In this document: piece by piece, positions 1-8,600 of the stretch | Numbering within the stretch: position 1 is the first letter of the stretch | Layout: every line of letters starts with the position of its first letter | From: Photobacterium lipolyticum | Lineage (GTDB): Bacteria > Pseudomonadota > Gammaproteobacteria > Enterobacterales > Vibrionaceae | Assembly: GCF_003026475.1 (NCBI RefSeq) | Contig: NZ_PYMC01000001.1 | Coordinates: 124,001 to 188,000 of the forward strand | Reading direction: 5' to 3' | DNA length: 64,000 nucleotides | Notes under the pieces: generated by a model | Told to the model about the DNA's origin: nothing | The model's input: only the letters and a program-made list of their open reading frames with translations | Database searches by the model: none | Position numbers and translations under genes: made by a program

Positions 1-332
1 AACCTGAAAACTGGCAACAGCATGTCAGCCTGTTACGCCAGCAGGCACCGGAAAATAAAATTACAATTGAAGCAGATACACCCGACCAGATAGCAGAGCT
101 AGTGAAAGCCGCACCGGATATCATTCAGCTTGATAAGTTTTCCGTATCAGAAGTGATCCAATCACAGCAACTGTTAGCCAAGTCAGGTCAGCAAACGATG
201 CTTTCTGTCGCCGGAGGGATCAATCGTACGAATGCTGCGGAATATGCTCAGACAGGAGTAACCTTGTTTATTACCTCTGCTCCATACTATGCCGCACCAG
301 AAGACATTAAAGTAATTATCACGCCAATTTAA
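1..332 (+). CDS. modD: ModD, C-terminal part (molybdenum transport locus protein)
   Basis: Open at the left edge; the last 110 codons or so are present, in the frame that starts at base 3. The fragment contains an ITIEADTPDQ segment, IIQLDKFS and a glycine-rich SVAGGINRTNAAEYA stretch, which matches the C-terminal barrel of the nicotinate-nucleotide pyrophosphorylase (QPRTase) family. QLDKFS followed by S.AGGI is typical of ModD, a QPRTase homologue usually encoded with the modABC molybdate transporter. Its exact reaction is not established. Upstream mod genes would be outside the window. The alternative is a true NadC, but NadC normally has LDN in place of LDKFS, so ModD is preferred. Confidence 0.8.
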   Translation, partial: PENWQQHVSLLRQQAPENKITIEADTPDQIAELVKAAPDIIQLDKFSVSEVIQSQQLLAKSGQQTMLSVAGGINRTNAAEYAQTGVTLFITSAPYYAAPEDIKVIITPI

Positions 333-440
333 AGGTAATAATTAACATGATCTGCGCATAAGCAATGAACTAAAGGCCCAAGTCGCGATCTGGACATTTG
401 ACAGAACATAGAACCTTGGGCATGTTCAACAAAGCCTCTC

Positions 441-929
441 TTAGCGCTTCATAAAACGTGCAGTACTTTTTGCCATAAGCTGTCGATCAACATAAATATC
501 TGCTTCAACTTTATAGAGCGTTAAGTAGGAAGAATTTATTTTGCCTCGAATAATAATATCCGCTGTGAGTGGAATTTCTGCAAGGTAGCGGATATTTATA
601 TCACCTGTTACAGCTTCAACGCCTTGATTAAAAATCGCGTTGCACATTCCGGCATCAAGTAACGCCGCAATAAAGCCACCATGTAAAATGCCTTGATAAC
701 CTTGCTGATGAATACTCCCTTTAGCCTTTGCCCAAACGACACCCTCTTGATCATTGTAAAAATCAAGTTTCAAACCAAAGGTTGATTGTGTGCCACATAA
801 CATACAGTGTTGATGGCTCTTTTGTTTATTCACTTTATCCAAGAGAAGCGTTGACTTGAATAAATCGCATTTCTTAATCTCATTTTGTAAAAATCTTTTT
901 TCCGGATTATTCATTACAGATGAAGACAT
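441..929 (-). CDS. PaaI-family hotdog-fold thioesterase
   Basis: 162 residues, ATG start. The motif GYQGILHGGFIAALLDAGM at about residues 77-95 is the hotdog core with the HGG turn of PaaI/YbgC-type acyl-CoA thioesterases, followed by DINIRYLAEIPLTADI, the usual second strand pair. The N-terminal 40 residues include a CMLCG pair of cysteines (about 42-45), often seen in this subgroup. It probably hydrolyses an acyl-CoA or aryl-CoA in the cytosol; the substrate cannot be told. It converges on modD. A long-loop hairpin of 7 bp (GCCCAAG paired with CTTGGGC) lies between the two genes and may end one or both transcripts, but it has no T-run. Confidence 0.75.
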   Translation of the reverse strand: MSSSVMNNPEKRFLQNEIKKCDLFKSTLLLDKVNKQKSHQHCMLCGTQSTFGLKLDFYNDQEGVVWAKAKGSIHQQGYQGILHGGFIAALLDAGMCNAIFNQGVEAVTGDINIRYLAEIPLTADIIIRGKINSSYLTLYKVEADIYVDRQLMAKSTARFMKR

Positions 930-1090
930 GGTGGATCCATTTTAAAATAAATCTGATGCTAAATAGGCTCCCGGACTTTCTCAGGAGCCAAGTTATTATT
1001 TGTGCTATTGAGGCCCTAATACTCGCGGTATGACAACCACAGTTTTCCTTATGCAGCTTGGTCAGTTACCTGAGCGAAAAATGCAATAAA

Positions 1091-1651
1091 CTAAACAGGG
1101 GTCGTGCGGCAACAGTGGCTGCCTCTCGACGTACCATGTCCACATCGACCATGGCCTCGGTTATGAGCATTGTGACCATCTTTATGGTGATGTCTTCCAT
1201 GTGCCTCATGACCGTCAGTCTGCTGCTGACAACAGCGTCCCTGTTTGGATATAGACACTCTCTTATGTCGACAACCACCCTCTTTTTCCTTTACTTCATG
1301 ATTGAGAGACGGACGTCCCTGGTCGGCTTCAGTCAGAGGAACCAACCCGGCGGCTTCCGGATTGGCCAGCTCTACTGTGTTGCGACGACCACAGTTGGTT
1401 TGAAAAACGGTAAGCTGATGCGCGAGTAGTTTGGCTAACATCTGCATACCAATGTTACGTACGACGATGCGCTCAGCATGTTGCTGGATTAGCAGATCCA
1501 GCAGATTCTGCTTACCAGCACAATGGCTGCTGTGTGCCGGATTGGCATGGCGGCTAACTTCCTCGCCTTGCTCATTGATAAAACTAAAGTTTTCAGCCTT
1601 AGTGAAATGATTGGCAATACGATCTTCATTCATCGGAATTGCGGTGATCAT
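1091..1651 (-). CDS. NifX/NifB-type dinitrogenase cofactor-binding domain protein with His/Cys-rich tail
   Basis: 186 residues. Residues 1-120 form a NifX/NafY-like domain (ITAIPMNEDRIANHFTKAE at the start, then RIVVRNIGMQMLAKLL), the fold that binds FeMo-cofactor precursors or other metal clusters. From about residue 125 the protein changes to a low-complexity tail rich in His, Cys and Gly (CRHK, GRCC, HGRHHHKDGH, GRCGHG, SHCC), which looks like a metal-binding tail. The start is supported by GGAG placed 9 bases before the ATG; this Shine-Dalgarno overlaps the stop of the DUF134 gene 6 bases upstream, so the two are probably translationally coupled. No nif structural genes are present, so a nitrogenase role is unlikely; metal-cluster or molybdenum handling is an inference from modD nearby. 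Confidence 0.75.
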   Translation of the reverse strand: MITAIPMNEDRIANHFTKAENFSFINEQGEEVSRHANPAHSSHCAGKQNLLDLLIQQHAERIVVRNIGMQMLAKLLAHQLTVFQTNCGRRNTVELANPEAAGLVPLTEADQGRPSLNHEVKEKEGGCRHKRVSISKQGRCCQQQTDGHEAHGRHHHKDGHNAHNRGHGRCGHGTSRGSHCCRTTPV

Positions 1652-1657
1652 AATTTG

Positions 1658-1948
1658 TTACTCCTTTTCTTCCTCACAGTGCATGATGAGGGCCTTGCCC
1701 TGAGTAAGGCAGTCCATTACTTTAAAACGGGCTGATTTCAGAACATTGGCCAGGGTCTGCCGGGAGACACCCATCTCGATTGCCGCTTCTTGTTGCTGCA
1801 TTCTCAATAGATCAACCAGTCGCAACGCCTCAAACTCATCATTGGCAAGTTGAACCTGTTCAAGCTGACTCATTGGGATCCTGTTGGGTTTAAAGCAACT
1901 ATCAGCAGGGCGACCACAAATATTTCTTGGGATTTTTGGTCTTGGCAT
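1658..1948 (-). CDS. DUF134 (UPF0251) helix-turn-helix DNA-binding protein
   Basis: 96 residues from the chosen ATG at 1948, which sits 5 bases after a perfect AGGAGG; an upstream in-frame ATG at 1969 has no such site. The N-terminus MPRPKIPRNICGRP is the signature of DUF134, with a conserved Cys, and residues about 39-84 (LANDEFEALRLVDL, then QQQEAAIEMGVSRQTLANVL) form a sigma-70 region-4-like helix-turn-helix. It is likely a transcription factor, possibly metal- or redox-sensing through the cysteines C13 and C19. It forms an operon with the NifX-like gene and may regulate it by binding the palindrome just upstream. Confidence 0.82.
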   Translation of the reverse strand: MPRPKIPRNICGRPADSCFKPNRIPMSQLEQVQLANDEFEALRLVDLLRMQQQEAAIEMGVSRQTLANVLKSARFKVMDCLTQGKALIMHCEEEKE

Positions 1949-1960
1949 GAGGCCTCCTAT

Positions 1961-1978
1961 AAATGGCATATGCTATTT
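1961..1978. promoter_or_regulatory. Palindromic candidate operator of the DUF134 gene
   Basis: AAATGGCATATGCTATTT is an 18-base palindrome with one mismatched pair around a perfect GCATATGC core. It begins 12 bases upstream of the DUF134 start codon and directly abuts its Shine-Dalgarno. A symmetric site at this place suits autorepression by a dimeric helix-turn-helix protein; binding by DUF134 itself is an inference. Confidence 0.45.
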
Positions 1979-2280
1979 ATACACCTAGTTATTGGCTTAT
2001 GCCAGAAACTTTTTACTCCATGGCATCCATCACGTCGAATGGCTAAAGACAACCGCTTTTGGTTCTGACATAATGTTCTGCTGCTGTTTTTATCGCATAT
2101 ATTTTCCGAAATAGAATTGCAGTCATTCAACATTTCTCTCTGTTTCGGCTCAATTGACACGTAGTTCGTTCATGAAAAGAGAAATAAGTCGGTGTTTATT
2201 AGCGCTTAAGATCGGTGTTGAACAAAACAGCAAGAAGTGAATAGTTATTAGGTATTTTCCAATTCACCGCGAGGTTAGCA
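1979..2280. other. Divergent intergenic region between DUF134 and queE
   Basis: About 300 bases that must contain the promoters for the leftward DUF134 operon and rightward queE. I see no riboswitch fold (the preQ1 class would be the obvious candidate) and no confident sigma-70 promoter. Apart from the palindrome at 1961-1978 nothing else stands out. Confidence 0.4.
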
Positions 2281-2949
2281 GTGTACAAGATTAATGAAGT
2301 CTTCGAGACGATTCAGGGTGAAGGTGTCTTCACCGGGGTTCCAGCCATTTTTGTTCGCTTACAAATTTGCCCTGTTGGCTGTTCATGGTGTGATACCAAA
2401 CAAACCTGGAATGCCGAGCCTGCTGATTATGCGTCTGTAGATGACATCATGGCGAAGAAGGGCGATTCCCCGCTCTGGACCAATATTGATGCACAAGGCG
2501 TTGTAGCATTGCTTCGTGAGCATGGTTATACCGCCAAGCATATTGTGATAACTGGCGGTGAACCTTGTATCTATGACTTAATACCACTAACTCAGGCACT
2601 TGAGCAGGCCGGTTACCGTTGTCAGATCGAAACAAGTGGTACCGCAGAAATTCGTGCAACCGATGATACCTGGGTAACGGTTTCACCGAAAATCAATATG
2701 AAGGCGAAATTACCGGTTCTCCCTTCTGCACTGCAGCGTGCCGATGAAATAAAGCATCCGGTTGGTACCGCTAAGGATATCGAACAACTTGATAACCTGC
2801 TTGACGGCGTGCCGCTAAAAGAAACAGTGGAAGTGGCTTTGCAGCCGATCAGCCAGAAACCACGCGCAACTGAGCTTTGCATCGACACTTGTATAAAACG
2901 CAACTGGCGTTTATCAATCCAGACTCATAAATATCTGGCGATTGCATAA
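2281..2949 (+). CDS. queE: 7-carboxy-7-deazaguanine synthase
   Basis: 222 residues, close to the usual 223 of the enterobacterial protein. QueE is a radical SAM enzyme that turns 6-carboxytetrahydropterin into 7-carboxy-7-deazaguanine, the committed ring contraction in queuosine/preQ0 synthesis. The sequence shows FETIQGEGVFTGVPAIFVRL, then the cluster motif C-x3-C-x2-C in CPVGCSWCDTKQTWN (about residues 30-44) and ITGGEPC for SAM binding. The start is GTG at 2281, preceded by a weak CGAGG. It appears to be a single-gene unit ended by the hairpin at 2968. Confidence 0.95.
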   Translation: MYKINEVFETIQGEGVFTGVPAIFVRLQICPVGCSWCDTKQTWNAEPADYASVDDIMAKKGDSPLWTNIDAQGVVALLREHGYTAKHIVITGGEPCIYDLIPLTQALEQAGYRCQIETSGTAEIRATDDTWVTVSPKINMKAKLPVLPSALQRADEIKHPVGTAKDIEQLDNLLDGVPLKETVEVALQPISQKPRATELCIDTCIKRNWRLSIQTHKYLAIA

Positions 2950-2967
2950 GCCGTGTAAACAGATAAG

Positions 2968-2992
2968 AAACCGCTGATTCAGCGGTTTTTTT
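2968..2992 (+). terminator. Rho-independent terminator of queE
   Basis: A 9-bp stem AAACCGCTG / CAGCGGTTT with a 3-base loop, followed by a run of seven T. It lies 20 bases after the queE stop. Confidence 0.9.
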
Positions 2993-3147
2993 ATTCTCAG
3001 ATTCTTATGATAATCTCATAAATTAGATTCAGAACTATCTGCGAGATCCCCCTGCAGCTTTTACATTATTAGAATTTCACCTACCTATACTAACCAAAAA
3101 CATAGACATCATAGACAGCAATGTTTTCTATTATTGGGGAAATTAGT

Positions 3148-5934
3148 ATGCGCGCTTATCTTGGCCTTTTTCTTTGCGCTGCCGCCGCAGGATTATTGCA
3201 GGCCTGCGGTGGGGGTAGTGGTGATCCCGTGAACGTAGCCGGTGAACAAGTACCGGTTTCAACCCAGTTTAGTATCAACGTCGACTCCCCCGTGGGGCTG
3301 ACAACCGCTTATAACACTGGCTTTACCCTGATTAATCACGCTTACGCCGATGCTCAGGTCAATCTGACTGATAACAACTTTGCTATCGTATTACTCGACC
3401 AGGTTGGCAATATTTACCGGCAAGCCAATATTACCAGCTGGGAAAAACAGTCGAATGGCCTCTATATCATCGATGCAAATGTAGCGAAGCGTTTTAATGC
3501 AGTTTTGTTAGTTGATCTGTATAACACACCTGATTTTACGGTTGGTGAACCCTTGCCTGATAACCTGTTAATGGCACCACTCACAGCATCCGATGTGGTG
3601 GTGACATTAAATTCAACAATGGCCTATTCCGCCCTCGCCAAGCGAGTAGTACAAGACCAAGAATGGAGCATTTTCTACGAAGTTGTCAGCGATCCCAGCC
3701 GCCGTAAGTTAGCTGCAGCCCAAGACTTTGTTGATGATGTCGGAGAGGAACTTGATGTCACATTAATGCCGCAAATCGGCACCCTGGGCATGAGGATCCG
3801 TGATTTGATGACCCTCAGCATCGTGAAAAGAGTTACGGCAGGAATTATTGAACGTAAATACAGCGAACAAACTGGTAATAAAGACAGCGTTGAAGCGGTA
3901 TTAAACGGCGGCTATTGGCGTTTAAACAGCTTTGCTTCGAATGATGGCAGCGGTATCAATGCCGATAACATGCAATATATCAATCCGATCACCACAACGA
4001 CGGAATACGACTGGGGAAAAGACGGGGTTAATGACATTGCCCTGACGGAACAGTTTACCTATATCAGTGAGAATACCACCTTTACTTCCAATGACATTAA
4101 AAACCAAGTGCTCACCGCTCGAGGTTGGGTCGGTCTTTACAACTATTCCAAGGTGTTACTTGCGACATCCAGCACAGCCATGCTCACCGATGCCGCACTA
4201 ACGGAGAGTGATAATGCCGGAACCTTCTTAGAAGTCAGTTCATATTCACTGGCAGGCAAAAAGCTCCACGACTTCTTATCGACCAAAGAGAACCACCACT
4301 TAATCAAATACATTGCAGAAGGTGCTGTCTTTGAAGACGGTGCAATTGGATATTACTTTACCTGGCGGCCTGAAAATGAGCGCTATACGCTATGCAACAA
4401 CCGTAATGACTCCGCCGCTTGTCGTATCTCACCGATAGCGATGCCTGTTACCTTTTATACCGCTGTCAACGATGTAATGAACAGCGAAGCCAGTGGAACC
4501 ATCCTAAATGTTAACGGCTTTAAGCTCTCTGACAACGTCATTGTGGAATTCGTCAAAGATGAAGATGAACCTAACGGCGGCAGCGTCCATTACTGGTTCA
4601 ATATTGCCGGTGACAACTGGCAAATTCAAAAAACTGCCAGCTGGGCATCTGCGCAACCATTTGGTTTCAATATGATTCAGTTCGAAGTACCTGAAGCGAT
4701 CACCCAGCTCGACAACAGTTATCGCTTTAACACCCGGTATCTGTTTCTGGTCGAAGACCAAGGTTACGTCAACATTGGTGAAACCATACTGGATCCTCAG
4801 GAATTTCACTATTCAGGCTTTAATGACGCAGCTAAAGAGCAAATTTTTACTGCTGCCAGCCGAGACAACCTGCCACCGTTTGGCTACTGTTACTTTGGCG
4901 ACAATCAAGCTGCAACAGAAGACAAATTCTTAAATGCGGTGATCGAGTGCGGCGGCGATGAACGCTTCACCACCCAATCAGTGTCGGATCTGTTTGACCA
5001 GCAGCTGGTACAAATCGACCCAGAGGGCAATATCAAAACCATTATCTTAAAAGAAAACAACATCTGGGAGTTTTATACTAATGGCGTCTTACAGGGCTCG
5101 GAAAAAACCTGGTCGCTGACCGAACAAGGTTATTTGCGTCTTAACTGGAACCCGCCGTTAAAAGATGATGATTTCGATCTTTGGGCGTTGACCAGCCGAG
5201 ACCCGGATAACAAGTTACTGGCAATCAAAACCTATATGGCTCGCAAAGAGGACATAGGTGCACCGACCCGTGAAATTTATACGCAAATCACCAAAGAGTA
5301 TGCGCCAGACGAACTAGCGGTTTGTGCAGACAACGATTCGGGCTGGAGTCAGGAAACCACCACCCCGACAGTTAAAAAATCTCTGCCTCAATATCAGGAT
5401 CAGGCAGCTAGCTGTATGGTTACCTGGGATAACAAAACCACCCGCTTCACCGAAGCGATGCTGATCGGCCAAGACGGCGACAACAGTGATGACATGGCGT
5501 TAACTTTCCGCAATGACACATCCCGTTATCTGAGATTAAGCGATAGTTTTAGTGGCGATTTCTTCTTAGGCAAGTATGTCGATTCGGACGGATGTGGATT
5601 CAACTTCGATATCAAATGGAAGATAAACGAAGATGGTACGCTTTACTACGAAGCGAGCGACGGTTCGATGAACGAACGCATAACTATCACTGAATCAGAC
5701 GGCTTAGACTTTGCGATTAAAGCCTTTAACCATCAGACCCGCTGGCAAACCGACGAAACACTGCAATACACCGCTGAAGAAGGAGAAATCTGGAGCGACA
5801 CCGTCACCTTGATAAGGGCTTCTGACGTACCAGACGTAGAACATAACCCAGACGGCGCTGAGCCCCTGGCAGGAGGCACAATTCTAAATGACGGGCAAGA
5901 GTGTGAACTCCCCCCTCCTCCGGCAGAAGGTTAG
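3148..5934 (+). CDS. Large lipoprotein of unknown function
   Basis: 928 residues from the ATG at 3148, chosen because GGGGAA lies 9 bases before it and because it gives a clean lipoprotein signal peptide: MRAYLGLFLCAAAAGLLQAC, with lipobox LQAC and Cys at residue 20, then a Gly/Ser-rich linker (GGGSGD). An in-frame ATG at 3121 would add nine residues. The mature protein is acidic and rich in Asp, Asn and aromatic residues, with an early stretch like a carbohydrate or protein-binding beta domain, and ends in a Pro-rich tail (LPPPPAEG). I recognise no catalytic motif. It is flanked by a terminator before it and a long hairpin after it, so it is probably a single-gene unit. It is likely a surface or periplasmic outer-membrane lipoprotein. 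Confidence 0.8.
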   Translation: MRAYLGLFLCAAAAGLLQACGGGSGDPVNVAGEQVPVSTQFSINVDSPVGLTTAYNTGFTLINHAYADAQVNLTDNNFAIVLLDQVGNIYRQANITSWEKQSNGLYIIDANVAKRFNAVLLVDLYNTPDFTVGEPLPDNLLMAPLTASDVVVTLNSTMAYSALAKRVVQDQEWSIFYEVVSDPSRRKLAAAQDFVDDVGEELDVTLMPQIGTLGMRIRDLMTLSIVKRVTAGIIERKYSEQTGNKDSVEAVLNGGYWRLNSFASNDGSGINADNMQYINPITTTTEYDWGKDGVNDIALTEQFTYISENTTFTSNDIKNQVLTARGWVGLYNYSKVLLATSSTAMLTDAALTESDNAGTFLEVSSYSLAGKKLHDFLSTKENHHLIKYIAEGAVFEDGAIGYYFTWRPENERYTLCNNRNDSAACRISPIAMPVTFYTAVNDVMNSEASGTILNVNGFKLSDNVIVEFVKDEDEPNGGSVHYWFNIAGDNWQIQKTASWASAQPFGFNMIQFEVPEAITQLDNSYRFNTRYLFLVEDQGYVNIGETILDPQEFHYSGFNDAAKEQIFTAASRDNLPPFGYCYFGDNQAATEDKFLNAVIECGGDERFTTQSVSDLFDQQLVQIDPEGNIKTIILKENNIWEFYTNGVLQGSEKTWSLTEQGYLRLNWNPPLKDDDFDLWALTSRDPDNKLLAIKTYMARKEDIGAPTREIYTQITKEYAPDELAVCADNDSGWSQETTTPTVKKSLPQYQDQAASCMVTWDNKTTRFTEAMLIGQDGDNSDDMALTFRNDTSRYLRLSDSFSGDFFLGKYVDSDGCGFNFDIKWKINEDGTLYYEASDGSMNERITITESDGLDFAIKAFNHQTRWQTDETLQYTAEEGEIWSDTVTLIRASDVPDVEHNPDGAEPLAGGTILNDGQECELPPPPAEG

Positions 5935-5938
5935 CAAT

Positions 5939-5976
5939 ATCAATGAGACGAGTATTGAAATACTCGTCTCATTGAT
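5939..5976. repeat. Perfect long hairpin after the lipoprotein gene
   Basis: Two perfect 16-base arms (5941-5956 and 5959-5974, CAATGAGACGAGTATT and its complement) are separated by two bases; the pairing extends two more bases outward. There is no T-run on either side, so it is not a classical terminator, but it lies 7 bases after the lipoprotein stop and could block transcription or protect the 3' end of the message. Confidence 0.7.
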
Positions 5977-6098
5977 TGTGCCATACAACAAATTAAACCA
6001 TTGCTTAGCATGTGATTTATTCAATCAAGCTCATCACCCCTGATTATCTTTAATTACTAAGCATTCAGCATAACCATCTCTGCTCAAATAATGCACAA

Positions 6099-6200
6099 AT
6101 GCTACAACCTTACGAGATTAGTGTAATTATTGAGCAGCTATCAGAACAACAAGAGCAATTACTTCATCAATTTACCCTTTCAAGTGATAACAAAGCTTGA
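6099..6200 (+). other. Possible 33-residue ORF before asnS
   Basis: An ATG-initiated frame of 33 codons (begins MLQPYEISVI, then EQLSEQQEQLLHQFTL) ends about 100 bases before asnS. It has a sensible amphipathic, Gln-rich composition but no clear ribosome binding site, and I recognise no relative. It could be a remnant, a leader peptide, or chance. The rest of the 5977-6302 stretch is AT-rich and holds nothing else I can identify. Confidence 0.25.
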
Positions 6201-6302
6201 TGCTTGACGTAAGACAGGTAATATTGCTCTTTCGGAATGAATCTTAAAGCACAATATATCTTTAATGACAAAGTAAGTGCCTTAACGGAGAGTAATTTAA
6301 AC

Positions 6303-7703
6303 ATGACTTACGCGCCTGTAACAGACGTATTAAGCGGAAAGCTAGCAGTAGACACTGAAGTCACTGTTCGTGGCTGGATCCGCTCACGTCGTGATTCCAA
6401 AGCTGGGATCTCTTTTCTTGCCATTTATGACGGCTCTTGTTTCGACCCGATTCAGGCCGTGGTCCCGAATGAGTTAAATAATTACCAGGAAGAAGTACTT
6501 AAACTGACAACTGGTTGCTCTGTTGAGGTAACAGGCAAGATTGTTGAGTCTCCGGCTAAAGGTCAGGATTTCGAACTAGCAGCAACTGACGTTAAAGTTG
6601 TTGGTTTAGTTGAAGACCCTGATACGTACCCAATGGCGAAAACTCGTCACTCAATTGAATACCTACGTGAAGTCGCTCACCTACGTCCGCGTACTAACGT
6701 GATCGGTGCTGTTGCGCGTGTTCGTAACTGTCTGTCTCAAGCCATTCACCGCTTCTACCACGAGCGAGGTTACTTCTGGATGTCAGCGCCACTTATCACA
6801 GCATCTGACTGTGAAGGTGCCGGTGAGATGTTCCGCGTGTCGACTCTCGATATGGCTAACGTTCCAATGACTGACGCTGGTGAAGTTGATTTTGATAAAG
6901 ACTTCTTCGGTAAAGAAACCTTCCTGACGGTATCTGGCCAGTTGAACGCTGAAACGTACGCTTGTGCACTAAGCAAAGTGTATACGTTTGGCCCGACGTT
7001 CCGTGCAGAAAACTCAAACACCAGCCGCCACCTTGCAGAGTTCTGGATGGTCGAGCCCGAAGTGGCGTTTGCTGATCTTGATGACGCAGCAAAACTGGCT
7101 GAAGACATGCTGAAGTATGTATTCAAAGCCGTGCTTGAAGAACGTCGTGATGACCTTGAGTTCTTCGCACAACGCATCAACAAGGAAGCAATCACTCGCC
7201 TTGAGCAATTCGTCGACTCCGACTTTGCGCAGGTTGACTACACAGACGCAATTGAAATCCTAAAAGCCTCAGGCCGTGATTTTGAGTTCGACGTTGAGTG
7301 GGGCATCGATATGTCTTCTGAGCACGAGCGTTATCTTGCAGAAGAGCATTTCAAAGCACCTGTTGTCGTTAAAAACTACCCGAAAGATATCAAAGCGTTC
7401 TACATGCGTATGAACGACGATGGTAAGACAGTTGCAGCGATGGACGTTCTAGCACCAGGTATCGGTGAAATCATCGGTGGCTCTCAGCGTGAAGAGCGTC
7501 TAGAGCTTCTGGACAAGCGAATCGAAGAGATGGGGATCGACCCTACTCACCTAGATTGGTACCGTGACCTACGTCGTTACGGCACAGTTCCTCACTCAGG
7601 CTTCGGTCTAGGTTTCGAGCGTCTGGTCACTTACGTAACCGGCATGGCAAACATCCGTGATGTGATCCCATTCCCACGTGCACCGCGCTCTGCAAACTTC
7701 TAA
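6303..7703 (+). CDS. asnS: Asparaginyl-tRNA synthetase
   Basis: 466 residues, the usual length. A class IIb aminoacyl-tRNA synthetase that charges tRNA-Asn. The OB-fold anticodon-binding domain covers about residues 1-110 ([24 protein letters not shown]), and the catalytic core holds motif 2 ([26 protein letters not shown]) and motif 3 ([15 protein letters not shown]). The start at 6303 ([10 protein letters not shown]) matches the normal N-terminus and has GGAGAG upstream; a start at 6237 would add 22 atypical residues. A strong terminator follows. Confidence 0.97.
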   Translation: MTYAPVTDVLSGKLAVDTEVTVRGWIRSRRDSKAGISFLAIYDGSCFDPIQAVVPNELNNYQEEVLKLTTGCSVEVTGKIVESPAKGQDFELAATDVKVVGLVEDPDTYPMAKTRHSIEYLREVAHLRPRTNVIGAVARVRNCLSQAIHRFYHERGYFWMSAPLITASDCEGAGEMFRVSTLDMANVPMTDAGEVDFDKDFFGKETFLTVSGQLNAETYACALSKVYTFGPTFRAENSNTSRHLAEFWMVEPEVAFADLDDAAKLAEDMLKYVFKAVLEERRDDLEFFAQRINKEAITRLEQFVDSDFAQVDYTDAIEILKASGRDFEFDVEWGIDMSSEHERYLAEEHFKAPVVVKNYPKDIKAFYMRMNDDGKTVAAMDVLAPGIGEIIGGSQREERLELLDKRIEEMGIDPTHLDWYRDLRRYGTVPHSGFGLGFERLVTYVTGMANIRDVIPFPRAPRSANF

Positions 7704-7742
7704 TTGACGCTTTCTCAATAAGCTGAAGTTTCAAACATATTA

Positions 7743-7768
7743 AAAAGGCTACCTTCGGGTAGCCTTTT
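7743..7768. terminator. Terminator after asnS, probably bidirectional
   Basis: An 11-bp stem AAAAGGCTACC / GGTAGCCTTTT with a TTCG tetraloop. The A-run before and T-run after allow it to serve asnS and the leftward yehS. Confidence 0.93.
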
Positions 7769-7855
7769 GTTTATATGTAATACCTGCAGTACATCAAGGC
7801 ATTCGCTTTAACGTCCGCTCATCATCGTTATACTAAAGGTGTCATCCACACTGCA

Positions 7856-8362
7856 TTACGCGTCAGATTGTTCGTTACCTTCATCGCTCTGTTCTGCAGC
7901 AGATTCTGGGCGTATATCCAGCTGAATACCTTGTAAGAAATTACGCAGAATTTGATCTTTACACTCGCGGTAGTGCTTATTTTCAGGTTTACGGAAGAAC
8001 GAGCTAAGTTCGTGCTTACTAAGGCTAAAGTTCGCAAGCTTCAAGATATCAATAATATCTTCCGCTTTCAGATTTAACGCAATACGCAACTTCATGAAAA
8101 TCATATTGTTGGTTAAGCGCTTTTCGGGCTCAGCTTGAGGGCCTTCTTTCTTACCACGCTTAACATTGATCAAACCATTTAAGAAGATCGCTAATTCAAT
8201 GTCTCTGCATTTTTTAAATGCTGCGTCTTCTTCTTTCTTTAACCAATCGCTGACCTGCTCCCGCGTTACCTCATGATCGGCCGCGCCGAAGATCTCAATC
8301 ATTGTTGAATCATTAAAATCAAAGGTATAGCGGATACGGCGCAAGATATCGTTATTGGTCAC
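7856..8362 (-). CDS. yehS: YehS family protein (DUF1456)
   Basis: 168 residues with two tandem copies of the DUF1456 unit: NNDILRRIRYTFDFNDSTMIEIF at 3-25 and NNMIFMKLRIALNLKAEDIIDIL at about 84-106, each followed by a segment with a conserved WLKK/FFRK-type end and a Cys. The function is not known. The start is GTG at 8362, supported by AGGA 7 bases before it. The C-terminal tail is acidic (Glu/Ser/Asp-rich). The gene is monocistronic and shares the terminator with asnS. Confidence 0.9.
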   Translation of the reverse strand: MTNNDILRRIRYTFDFNDSTMIEIFGAADHEVTREQVSDWLKKEEDAAFKKCRDIELAIFLNGLINVKRGKKEGPQAEPEKRLTNNMIFMKLRIALNLKAEDIIDILKLANFSLSKHELSSFFRKPENKHYRECKDQILRNFLQGIQLDIRPESAAEQSDEGNEQSDA

Positions 8363-8548
8363 AAATATGTCCTAGTTCAATTGCAGTTGTGTCACAACGA
8401 CTCACTGCCAAGTTAGCCCGCTATTTTAACAGATTTCACCGCATTCTATGCCCCTACCCGCTATTTATTTATCAACCCACCTTAAATAACGGCCTTAACT
8501 ACATACTAATCAATTCTCGTAAAACTCTGCATCTCAAGTTAGTTTGGG

Positions 8549-8554
8549 TATAAT
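8549..8554 (+). promoter_or_regulatory. Candidate -10 element before the DUF294 operon
   Basis: A perfect TATAAT lies 46 bases before the start codon at 8601. The hexamer 17 bases upstream (TCTGCA) is a poor -35, so the promoter is only a candidate. Confidence 0.4.
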
Positions 8555-8600
8555 CACTTTATATTTTTGAACGAATAACTTCATAATAACGGATAGTGCA

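Noticed and set aside
1058-1429. 123-residue plus-strand frame opposite the NifX-like gene, and a 70-residue minus frame at 1066-1278
   Set aside because: Both are shadows of the His/Cys-rich tail of the minus-strand NifX-like gene: low complexity (runs of Met, Ser, Thr) and no ribosome binding site.
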